Below, one piece after another: positions 1 to 5,473 of a DNA stretch of 7,568 nucleotides (within the stretch, counting starts at the first letter, position 1; every line of letters starts with the position of its first letter). The position numbers and the translations under genes were made by a program. The stretch comes from JADGQN01 sp035315185. GTDB lineage: Bacteria > Desulfobacterota > Syntrophorhabdia > Syntrophorhabdales > WCHB1-27. The stretch spans positions 1 to 7,568 of the forward strand of contig DATFYE010000087.1 of assembly GCA_035315185.1 (NCBI GenBank). Reading direction: 5' to 3'. Under the pieces are notes generated by a model. The model worked only from the letters and a program-made list of their open reading frames with translations. It did not search any database and was not told the origin of the DNA.

Positions 1-149
1 CACATTGCTGCGCGCCACAGTGTGCAATGGGCCATGCACCGTGTCGGATGGCTACGTGCTGCACCTTGGTTGGGTTATGTGCGAATGTAGTTTTTCAACA
101 GGCTGTGAGGATGCGACCCTGCGCGACTTCGACCTTATCCCCGCCACAG

Positions 150-249
150 CATAGGGGCAGCACGAAGCAGGCAAAGGGTCGCGTTGGCGAGTGGCTGCAC
201 GCTGCAAGGCGATACGGGAAAAGCATAATTTCATGCCTGTCCCCTATTC
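150..249. repeat. Dispersed repeat, copy 1 (diverged left part)
   Basis: This is the first of three same-orientation copies. The 44-nt core at 204-247 is identical to the core at 1424-1467 and differs by one base from that at 4266-4309. To its left, similarity to the other copies continues more weakly to about position 150 (a shared GGGCAGCACGA block, then AAAGG). Within the core, 212-226 and 233-247 form an imperfect hairpin with 12 of 15 pairs and a 6-nt AATTTC loop. The copies diverge just after CCCCTAT, so the right boundary is sharp. The left limit is approximate. The element encodes nothing recognisable; a REP-like or MITE-like nature is inferred from copy number and hairpin only. Confidence 0.8.
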
Positions 250-267
250 TTAACCACCAATTTAGTC

Positions 268-303
268 TTCCTTGTAAATAACATATATGTTATAATAGGA
301 CCA
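268..303 (+). promoter_or_regulatory. Extended -10 promoter of the toxin-antitoxin operon
   Basis: A perfect TATAAT lies at 291-296, preceded by TG at 288-289 with one base between, which is the full extended -10 consensus. The -35 is weak: TTCCTT at 268-273 has 17-bp spacing. TTGTAA at 272-277 looks better but is only 13 bp away. Standard spacing puts the transcription start near 303, only about three bases before the GTG of the toxin gene, so the message would be nearly leaderless. The box overlaps the palindrome at 278-293. Confidence 0.7.
278..293. promoter_or_regulatory. Putative antitoxin operator: perfect 16-bp palindrome
   Basis: ATAACATATATGTTAT is its own reverse complement over all 16 bases, and symmetry stops at 277/294. 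It covers the TG of the extended -10 and the first half of the TATAAT hexamer, so a dimeric protein bound here would block RNA polymerase. The adjacent operon encodes an XRE-type helix-turn-helix antitoxin. Autorepression by such antitoxins through a promoter palindrome is established for the HigBA family. The binding itself is inferred. Confidence 0.65.
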
Positions 304-305
304 GG

Positions 306-665
306 GTGGAATGGGTAGTCGAATACTATAGGGATGCACAAGGAAGGGAGCCGGTCAGTGAATTTATTGATGCCCTGCCTGTCGGGACCCAGGCGAAGAT
401 ATTCCGGCTGATCGATCTGCTGGCAAGATATCATGTTCTGCTTAAGGAACCCTACACGAAGCAGATAAAGGGCAAACTGAGAGAGTTAAGGGTAGTCGAT
501 GCCATGGGAAAAATTCGAGTACTCTACTTCGCGTACACGGGCAAGCGGTTCATCCTGCTCCACGGGTTTGTCAAGAAAACGGGAAAAACGCCCAGGCGCG
601 ACATCGATATTGCGGAGAATAGGATGCAGGATTACCTGAAGCAACACGGAGGTATGGGTAAATGA
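306..665 (+). CDS. RelE/HigB-type toxin (phage Gp49-like family)
   Basis: This 119-residue protein has the size and layout of the HigB/Gp49-like branch of the RelE/ParE toxin superfamily, whose studied members are mRNA-cleaving endonucleases acting at the ribosome. Visible marks are an N-terminal strand running into REPVSEFIDALP (14-25), the central strands around GKLRELRVVDAMGKIRVLYF (56-75), and the C-terminal HGFVKKTGKTP block (86-96) followed by a basic helix. GTG at 306 is chosen because it keeps the first strand and no other start occurs in frame before about residue 67. AGGA at 297-300 is correctly spaced as a ribosome site, but it would be untranscribed if the promoter at 291-296 is the one used. 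The gene overlaps the antitoxin start by 4 bp. It appears intact. The specific substrate is not shown by the sequence. Confidence 0.85.
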   Translation: MEWVVEYYRDAQGREPVSEFIDALPVGTQAKIFRLIDLLARYHVLLKEPYTKQIKGKLRELRVVDAMGKIRVLYFAYTGKRFILLHGFVKKTGKTPRRDIDIAENRMQDYLKQHGGMGK

Positions 666-976
666 GAGGCAGAACGGTAAAGGAACATCTCAAAGAGAAA
701 ATGAAGGACCCCGGGTTTCAGAGGGCCTGGCGTGGATTGGATGAAGAATTCGAGGTGCTGGAGAGCATTATTAAAGCAAGAGAAAAGGCGGGTCTCACGC
801 AAGAACAGCTGGCCAAAAGAATAGGTACGAAGCAGCCGGCCTTGTCAAGGCTTGAGCGGGGAGGGTTCAACAGGGCGACCGTGGAAACCTTGAGAAAAAT
901 CGCTGAGGCTCTCGACGTACGTCTGGTAGTCAGGCTCGAACCTAAAAAGCCACGCGCAAATGCAAGAGCGCGGTAA
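662..976 (+). CDS. XRE-family HTH antitoxin (HigA-like)
   Basis: This 104-residue protein has an XRE/Cro-type helix-turn-helix at about residues 33-88: KAREKAGLTQEQLAKRIG is the first part, and KQPALSRLERG (57-67) the recognition helix. This is followed by a conserved VETLRKIAEALDVRLVVRL stretch. The N-terminal 30 residues are charged and helical, and the C-terminus ends in a basic tail (KKPRANARAR). ATG at 662 overlaps the toxin stop as ATGA, so the two genes are translationally coupled. Toxin-first order plus an HTH antitoxin is the hallmark of the HigBA arrangement. Expected roles, from the family, are neutralising the upstream toxin and repressing the operon, most likely at the palindrome 278-293. 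No terminator is seen behind it. Confidence 0.85.
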   Translation: MRGRTVKEHLKEKMKDPGFQRAWRGLDEEFEVLESIIKAREKAGLTQEQLAKRIGTKQPALSRLERGGFNRATVETLRKIAEALDVRLVVRLEPKKPRANARAR

Positions 977-1005
977 AGGGCAAAGAACTGCCCCCTCCCT
1001 CGTAG

Positions 1006-1278
1006 GCCGCGGCTGGCGCCTCGCTATTCATCCCGGTCGATGGAACGGCCCGCGACAAGGTGGCCCTCATACGGCACCTAGTCGAACTGAGCCAACGCGA
1101 AGGCGCTTCAGACCCCTCCAAGTTCGAGGTCATAGCATGCATCTCCGGGCGCGGGTTTGGCGTGCGCCGCCAAGACATGAGGAACCTCCTCCTCGACACC
1201 CGCGGTAAGGTGTTCACCTTTAAGACCCTCGACAAACTCGCAGACTGCACTCGCCTGCGGGATTTCGAATCTCTCTGA
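1006..1278 (+). pseudogene. Unrecognised coding remnant downstream of the antitoxin
   Basis: A frame stays open from just after a TAG at 1003-1005 to TGA at 1276-1278 and gives a protein-like 90-residue sequence: a hydrophobic SLFIPVDG start, a LIRHLVELSQREG helix, a FEVIACISGRGF strand, then RNLLLDTRGKVFTF and LDKLADCTRLRDF. Composition is that of a folded C-terminal domain rather than a chance frame. The only starts (GTG 1060, ATG 1177) lack a ribosome site and cut into the apparent domain. Similar-looking codons also precede the TAG (KGKELPPPS), but the frame closes upstream at TAA 943-945. I therefore read it as the 3' remnant of a lost gene, broken next to the toxin-antitoxin operon. A short true gene from GTG 1060 (72 residues) is the alternative. 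The family is not recognised and no function is proposed. Confidence 0.45.
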
Positions 1279-1309
1279 GTAGAACCGCCAAGGTAATCGG
1301 GAGGCGTAA

Positions 1310-1470
1310 CTAGGGGCTTTGGCTCCCGCTGAGCCACTCCCCGCCTTCTCGCAATAGCGCAGTCGCAGTCGGCAGGGCAGCACGACGCGGGGAAAGGATG
1401 GGACTGGGCCGCGGCTTTACGCAGCAAGGCGATACGGGAAAAGCATAATTTCATGCCTGTCCCCTATCCC
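1310..1470. repeat. Dispersed repeat, copy 2 (full length)
   Basis: This is the second copy, aligning with 4147-4312 from a shared CTAGG to CCCCTATCCC. The right-hand 101 bases (1370-1470) match 4212-4312 with three substitutions. The left 60 bases are more diverged and contain small indels. The core hairpin arms are 1432-1446 and 1453-1467. A second pairing, TCCCCGC (1338-1344) with GCGGGGA (1387-1393), is preserved in copy 3 with one G-U wobble. The copy lies between the coding remnant and the promoter of the binding-protein gene and separates the two gene blocks. No transposase is present in the window. Confidence 0.85.
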
Positions 1471-1539
1471 CTCTGAGCCCGGAGCATAGAAGGGCTAAAA
1501 AAGGTCCGGTCCCGCGGATGAGGTGGCCTGCAGAAGATG

Positions 1540-1574
1540 CCCGAGAGGAGGGACGAGGCGAATCTCCTCCCGGG
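1540..1574. other. Strong GC-rich hairpin upstream of the binding-protein promoter
   Basis: CCCGAGAGGAG (1540-1550) can pair with CTCCTCCCGGG (1564-1574) in 10 of 11 positions around a 13-nt loop. It lies upstream of the TTGCAA/TATAAT promoter at 1617-1644, so it would not be in that transcript. No T-tract follows on either strand, so it is not a canonical terminator. A regulator-binding dyad, a leader of a more distant promoter, or chance in GC-rich DNA are all possible. Confidence 0.3.
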
Positions 1575-1616
1575 GAGTGAGACGGTGCAGATCAGAAGAT
1601 CGTCCTCCATTGTTTC

Positions 1617-1644
1617 TTGCAATTTGCGTGGTTCTTTGTATAAT
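1617..1644 (+). promoter_or_regulatory. Sigma70-like promoter of the binding-protein/amidase cassette
   Basis: TTGCAA at 1617-1622 and a perfect TATAAT at 1639-1644 are separated by 16 bp. Transcription would start near 1651, giving a leader of about 79 nt before the ATG at 1730. No operator palindrome or recognisable riboswitch was seen in that leader. Confidence 0.6.
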
Positions 1645-1729
1645 GAAAAGAAACCGGTGAGCGTGAGTCTGGTTCACATGGGGTATATTCGCATTAAGTA
1701 TGTGGATGAACAAAAAAGGAGGGTTGGCT

Positions 1730-2950
1730 ATGAAAAGGTCTGCAGTGTGTCTCTTTGCTCTTGCCTGTATCGTTTTACTCTTTGTCTCTTTTGCTTTTGC
1801 CGCAAACACCATTAAGGTGGGATTCGTCGATGCACTTTCAGGCCCGGCGGGCTATTGGGGCAACGACGAGCTCGACGGATTCAAGATGGTGGTCAATTCA
1901 GTCAATGCCAGCGGAGGGGTCTTGGGCAGAAAGATCGAGTACGTGACAAGAGACGACAAGTGGACGCCAGCTCTTTCTCTCGCAATGGCAAAAGAGTTGG
2001 TGATGAGGGAGAAGGTCGATATGCTGATCGGCACATCCGGTAGCGCCAGTGCCCTCGCGGTGAGCGACTTCGCCAAGACGGAGAAGATCCCCGTGTTTGT
2101 CTATGCCAAGAGCGCCAAGATTAGCGGGGAAAAGGGTCACCGATATGTTTTTGCCATGTCAGAGAACAGCGAAATGGCTGGCAGGGGAGCGGCCGCTGTC
2201 CTGGCAAAAAAACCGTACGTAAAGTACTGGATTGCAGGCGACGATTACGAGTTTGGACACACGCTCACTGAGTCAGTCTGGAACCATCTGAAAGCCCTTA
2301 ACGGAAAGGCGCAACTCCTCGGGCAGACCTGGTGGAGGATGGGAGAAACGGACTTCATCCCCTACATCACGGCGATCATGTCTGCCAAGCCCGACTTTCT
2401 GATCATGGGCTCCGGCGGTTCCGGTATCATCGGCTTTCAGAAGGCCGCGAAAGCCACGGGTATGAACGACAAGATACCTTTCTACCAACACACCGCTATT
2501 GACTACACGTTACTTGCTCCACTTGGCCCCGACGGGCCGGAGGGGGTCGTGGGAACGGCGAGCTATCTCTTCTACTATCCGCAGACCCCTGAGAACAAAG
2601 CCTTTGTTGACGAATTCAAGAAGAACTACAACCGGTATCCCGCAATGCCGGGGTTCTTCGGCTACATTACTGCGCAGTATATTGTCAGGGCGTACCAGAA
2701 GGCAGGCACGTTCGATAAGGAGAAATTCATTGATGCGCTTGAAGGTCAGGTGTTGGAAAAGAGCCCAGTGGGCAACCTCGAGCTTCGCGCATGTGACCAC
2801 CAGGTGTTGTTCCCCACCTACTATGGGGTTACCAAGAAGGTGCCCGAGTATAAAGACTTCCTGATTGGCACTGACATTATCACTGTTCCGCCGAAGGATG
2901 GCGCCCCCTCGTGTGCGGAGATTCAGAAAGCACGGGCGCAGGCGAAGTAA
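1730..2950 (+). CDS. Periplasmic ABC-transporter substrate-binding protein, branched-chain amino acid/amide type
   Basis: This 406-residue protein belongs to the Peripla_BP_6 (LivJ/LivK, UrtA, AmiC-like) type I binding-protein fold. A signal peptide is clear: MKR, a hydrophobic run to about residue 20, then AFA followed by ANT, giving predicted cleavage after residue 24. The mature start KVGFVDALSGPAGYWG, the NASGGVLGRKIEYVTRDDK segment, the DMLIGTSGSASALAVSDFA lobe-1 loop and a C-terminal GYITAQYIVRAYQKAG stretch are typical. ATG 1730 is preferred over an in-frame GTG at 1700 because AGGAGGG (1717-1723) precedes it by six bases and it starts the signal peptide. The downstream gene is a nitrilase-family hydrolase, suggesting an amide, urea-like or carbamoyl ligand. 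This is inference, because the fold binds many ligands. No permease or ATPase gene accompanies it in the window. Confidence 0.9.
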   Translation: MKRSAVCLFALACIVLLFVSFAFAANTIKVGFVDALSGPAGYWGNDELDGFKMVVNSVNASGGVLGRKIEYVTRDDKWTPALSLAMAKELVMREKVDMLIGTSGSASALAVSDFAKTEKIPVFVYAKSAKISGEKGHRYVFAMSENSEMAGRGAAAVLAKKPYVKYWIAGDDYEFGHTLTESVWNHLKALNGKAQLLGQTWWRMGETDFIPYITAIMSAKPDFLIMGSGGSGIIGFQKAAKATGMNDKIPFYQHTAIDYTLLAPLGPDGPEGVVGTASYLFYYPQTPENKAFVDEFKKNYNRYPAMPGFFGYITAQYIVRAYQKAGTFDKEKFIDALEGQVLEKSPVGNLELRACDHQVLFPTYYGVTKKVPEYKDFLIGTDIITVPPKDGAPSCAEIQKARAQAK

Positions 2951-3068
2951 GCTCGGTAACCACAAAAACGTGCAAAAAAGGAACAAAGACAATCTAGTTG
3001 GGAATCTTGTTGAAGCACTAGCTGATCTGCGGAATGTTCCAAGATCATTGCATAAAGGAGGGAAAACG

Positions 3069-4130
3069 ATGGAGAAGTTACTGGCGGTGGCGGTCCAACC
3101 TGAGGTGAAGGCGCACTATGTTACAGGGAAACCCGTAAAGGAGCAGAGAAGGGAGAACATCAACCATTATGTGAAACTGATTGACGACTACGTGCTTGCT
3201 GCGGAACACCGAACCGGCGGTAAGAAACCCGGACTCATGGTCTTCCCGGAAAATTTCATTGGTGGGTTCGGGCCACAGCGGCTGAGGACTTGGGAATCGA
3301 CGTTGGAGCTCTCGATAAGCATTCCCGGGGAGGAGACAGAAGCGCTGGGCAAAAAGTGTAAGGAGCACGGGCTCTATATAGCCGGAGCCAACAACGAACT
3401 ACCAAACAAAGACCTCCCTGAGAATATTTATTTGACCGGATTTATCATAGGCCCGGACGGTAAGGTCGCCCTCAAGTATCATAAGCTGAATGCGGGGCCG
3501 AGCACCGGGATTGCGTTTACCACGAGCCCTCACGATATTTGGGATAAGGTGAGCCACGATCCTAAAGAGCTCTTTCCTGTGTTAGAAACCCCGTACGGGT
3601 ACCTCGGAATGTATATCTGCTACGACAGCCATTTCCCGGAAGTTGCGCGGTGCTTGGCTTTGAACGGGGCTGAGATCCTTATCCATCCCAGCCAATGGTA
3701 CGAGCACACTTACAGGCAGATAGACTATTGGAAAATGCGAAACCGTTCCAGGGCCATTGAGAACGTGGCATGCGTAATCGCGACCAACTGGGCAGCGTCA
3801 CCAGAATCGGAGTATCCTTTCGGATGCGGTCATGCCATGATCATCGACCATCGCGGAGACGTTATTGAGGAGATACCGAATGACGGAGAGAGTTTCTGCT
3901 GTGCCGTGCTCGATGTTGCCGCACTGAGGGAGCACAGGCTGTCTAATGACATTTCCAACTACTTCAAATCACTGCGGACGGAGCCCTATGCCGCGGTTTA
4001 CGGAAACAAGACATGCTGGGATCCAGCCCTCTTATCCGAAAGGGGTTCACGCTTCCACAACTATGAGGACCTGTGGGCACAGCAGGAGAAGATCAGAAGG
4101 CGCTTGAAGAAGGAAGGTATTTTGCATTGA
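3069..4130 (+). CDS. Nitrilase-superfamily carbon-nitrogen hydrolase (amidase type)
   Basis: This 353-residue protein hydrolyses a non-peptide C-N bond, most likely releasing ammonia from an amide or carbamoyl compound. The Glu-Lys-Cys triad of the superfamily is visible: Glu61 in FPEN, Lys139 in KYHKLN, and Cys184 in MYICYDSHFPE. Downstream RNRSRAIENVACVIATNW (224-241) and GHAMIIDHRGDVIEE are also standard. The CYD-x-x-FPE nucleophile context differs from the CRDGMIPE type of aliphatic amidase AmiE and is closer to N-carbamoyl amidohydrolases and general amidases, so the substrate is left open. The frame runs on upstream, but ATG 3069 is chosen for AAGGAGGG (3055-3062), six bases away. It lies 118 bp after the binding protein on the same strand with no terminator or clear promoter between, so co-transcription is likely. 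There is no signal peptide, so the enzyme is cytoplasmic. About 40 C-terminal residues extend beyond the core fold, as in many amidases that assemble into oligomers. Confidence 0.9.
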   Translation: MEKLLAVAVQPEVKAHYVTGKPVKEQRRENINHYVKLIDDYVLAAEHRTGGKKPGLMVFPENFIGGFGPQRLRTWESTLELSISIPGEETEALGKKCKEHGLYIAGANNELPNKDLPENIYLTGFIIGPDGKVALKYHKLNAGPSTGIAFTTSPHDIWDKVSHDPKELFPVLETPYGYLGMYICYDSHFPEVARCLALNGAEILIHPSQWYEHTYRQIDYWKMRNRSRAIENVACVIATNWAASPESEYPFGCGHAMIIDHRGDVIEEIPNDGESFCCAVLDVAALREHRLSNDISNYFKSLRTEPYAAVYGNKTCWDPALLSERGSRFHNYEDLWAQQEKIRRRLKKEGILH

Positions 4131-4146
4131 GGCTCCGCGCCTCCCT

Positions 4147-4312
4147 CTAGGCAGGCCCTTGACTCCTGCTGGGTCCATTCCTCGCCTTCTCGGCATGGCG
4201 CTGTCAGCGGTCGGCAGGGCAGCGCAACGCGGGGAAAGGATGGGACTGGGCCGCGGCTTTACGCAGCAAGGCGATACGGGAAACGCATAATTTCATGCCT
4301 GTCCCCTATCCC
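4147..4312. repeat. Dispersed repeat, copy 3 (full length)
   Basis: This third copy starts 16 bp after the amidase stop codon. Bases 4212-4312 match 1370-1470 with three substitutions; one of them (AAAA to AAAC) falls in the 44-nt core at 4266-4309. Core hairpin arms are 4274-4288 and 4295-4309. The outer pairing TCCTCGC (4179-4185) with GCGGGGA (4229-4235) survives through a T-G wobble relative to copy 2. The orientation is the same as copies 1 and 2, so copies 2 and 3 flank the binding-protein/amidase cassette as direct repeats. Confidence 0.85.
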
Positions 4313-4604
4313 GAAGAAAGGCGGAGTCATCACGGGAAGCTTTTCGCGTCGCCGTGGTGGCAGGTGCAGACTTTGTTCCTTCGCGATATTATCATCTGAC
4401 AGATTGAAGGTCTTTCAGAGTATCCCCACGGCACCCTGACACATTCCGATCGCATATGCCAGAGAGAGCCCGAACTCTGGACTTAAGTGAAAGAGTGTGA
4501 TTTCGACCCGGGTGATCCCACGTACGCATAGTTCTTCGTCATGGGGCGAGGACTAAGTCACGAGAGTCAACTACGTCCCTCCGGCCGAACTAGTGCCCTA
4601 TGTG
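4313..4604. other. Gene-free interval, nothing recognised
   Basis: About 290 bp between repeat copy 3 and the end of the methylase remnant contain no convincing reading frame on either strand. The only structure noted is a small dyad, CCAGAG (4459-4464) with CTCTGG (4475-4480), with a 10-nt loop and no T-tract. Translated fragments matched no family I recognise. It is probably decayed sequence. Confidence 0.5.
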
Positions 4605-4620
4605 TTTCCTCACGAGGAAA
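4605..4620 (-). other. Hairpin spanning the methylase stop codon
   Basis: TTTCCTC and GAGGAAA form a 7-bp dyad with almost no loop (or 6 bp around a CACG loop). It contains the TGA stop of the minus-strand methylase (4610-4612). No T-run follows on the minus strand, so a rho-independent terminator is not supported. It may help protect or end the transcript. Confidence 0.3.
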
Positions 4621-5299
4621 ACATAACAAGTAGCTTTTTGTTCACTCTCGCTGGGTGGGATACTTCTGGGACGGCAAAATTATGGCTAAAGAACATGATC
4701 TCTGAGCCTAAATAGCGAGCCTGCGCGCTGTAACTCAAATCATAACGTATGTTCGTATAGTGTTTGTACAGGTCGATTATCTCAGGTGCTGCATCATAAG
4801 AGATAATCCACGGGTGCTTCACCTGATCGCAAAGTAGAGAGGCAAGTTCCGCATGATCCGCAGACAAATAATGATTCTCATATAGATCTTGACCCTTAGC
4901 GTAGTATGGCGGGTCGAGATAGAGAAGCGCCTTCGCTGGCAGATTATGCATTTGCGTTCTAATAAATTCTGCCGCATCAAGATTGTACAGGCCTATACGG
5001 TTTCGGTAACACGCTATCCGCTTGATCCTAGCGATCAGATCTTCTTTATTGTAACGCGCATCAAGTTTCCATTTGCCGGCTTGGTCAATTCCCCCGATGA
5101 CACCTCCACGCAATATGCCCGATCGATTGGTTCTATTCAAAAAGAAGGTGCTGAAAGCGAGTTCTAATGTTGTGCGATTACACGAATCAGCTTGCACCTC
5201 TTTCTGTCGCCGCCACTCGTCGATGGTCACCGGCACAACGTATATCAGCCGGCAGAGGGCCTCCGTATCATCAAGAACTGATCGAAGGATAACATTCCG
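4610..5299 (-). pseudogene. 5'-truncated DNA adenine methylase (D12 class)
   Basis: The frame encodes the C-terminal two thirds of a Dam-like adenine-N6 methyltransferase of the phage/accessory type. Recognisable parts are VPVTIDEWRRQKEVQ, the FSTFFLNRTNRSGIL and GGVIGG segment, the catalytic motif DPPYY (residues 108-112 counted from GTG 5236), and a RYLGSEIMFFSHN end. Family similarity continues upstream of that GTG (NVILRSVLDDTEALCRLI) to about 5296, so GTG 5236 is not a natural start. The frame closes at TGA 5324-5326. The roughly 65-residue N-terminal region with the WAGGK and F-x-G-G-G S-adenosylmethionine-binding motifs is absent, so activity is not expected. The break falls at the edge of an intergenic repeat. 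Convergence with plus-strand genes and lack of a promoter fit a dead remnant of phage or restriction-modification origin. A short expressed protein from GTG 5236 (208 residues) is the alternative. Confidence 0.8.
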
Positions 5300-5430
5300 C
5301 CCACGAAGATTCCCCAGAGAGAGTCATGAAGGAAACGGTACTTTTGGCGGCGCGGGAAGAATCTTCAGATGCTAGGCGCTCAAGCAACGAGGGATGGAGG
5401 CGTACCTTGCGGTACGTCGGAATGACGCGG
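5300..5430. repeat. Putative intergenic repeat element with inverted arms
   Basis: GAAGATTC (5305-5312) and GAATCTTC (5359-5366) are perfect 8-bp inverted arms. A second hairpin, CGTACC (5401-5406) with GGTACG (5411-5416) and a TTGC loop, precedes GTCGGAATGACGC. On the minus strand this reads GCGTCATTCCGAC, a signature common in short dispersed intergenic repeats of bacterial genomes. Only one copy lies here, so repeat status rests on that resemblance and the dyads. It sits exactly between the lost 5' end of the methylase and the 3' end of the glutamate-synthase gene. No T-tract follows the hairpin, so it is not a clear terminator for the latter. Confidence 0.45.
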
Positions 5431-5473
5431 GGCGCAGGCAACAACGCAGATGAGGGTTCGCTCCAAGCCGCCC

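Noticed and set aside
1..149. Insertion-sequence end or gene tail at the left edge, from TTTTTCAACAGGCTG and a CATTGC/GCAATG dyad
   Set aside because: The fragments are too short to define an element, and no frame there gives a recognisable protein.
946..1278. TAG at 1003-1005 as a read-through or pyrrolysine codon
   Set aside because: The frame upstream of the TAG is only about 19 codons long after a TAA, with no start codon or ribosome site, so there is no gene for the TAG to lie within.
942..1454. Long minus-strand frame (170 residues) across the remnant and repeat copy 2
   Set aside because: It is antisense to a more protein-like plus-strand frame and its start lies in the dispersed repeat. 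The composition is arginine- and serine-rich, as expected for a GC-rich shadow frame.
1500..1600. Guanidine (ykkC-type) riboswitch, suggested by GGTCCGG, CCCGAGAGGAG and GGACGAGG fragments near an amidase
   Set aside because: The fragments do not occur in the order or stems of the guanidine-I, -II or -III classes, and the best promoter lies downstream, so the block would not be in the cassette leader.
2865..3068. Upstream extension of the amidase frame by 68 residues
   Set aside because: It overlaps the 3' end of the binding-protein gene, is arginine-rich and unlike the family, and a strong ribosome site precedes the internal ATG 3069.
150..4312. Integron gene-cassette array with attC sites
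   Set aside because: The repeats lack recognisable GTTRRRY/RYYYAAC ends, the genes between them have their own promoters, and no integrase is present.
4318..4440. Cytochrome-like peptide (CTCHH) on the minus strand
   Set aside because: It is CxCH rather than CxxCH, in a very short frame without start or neighbours supporting a cytochrome gene.
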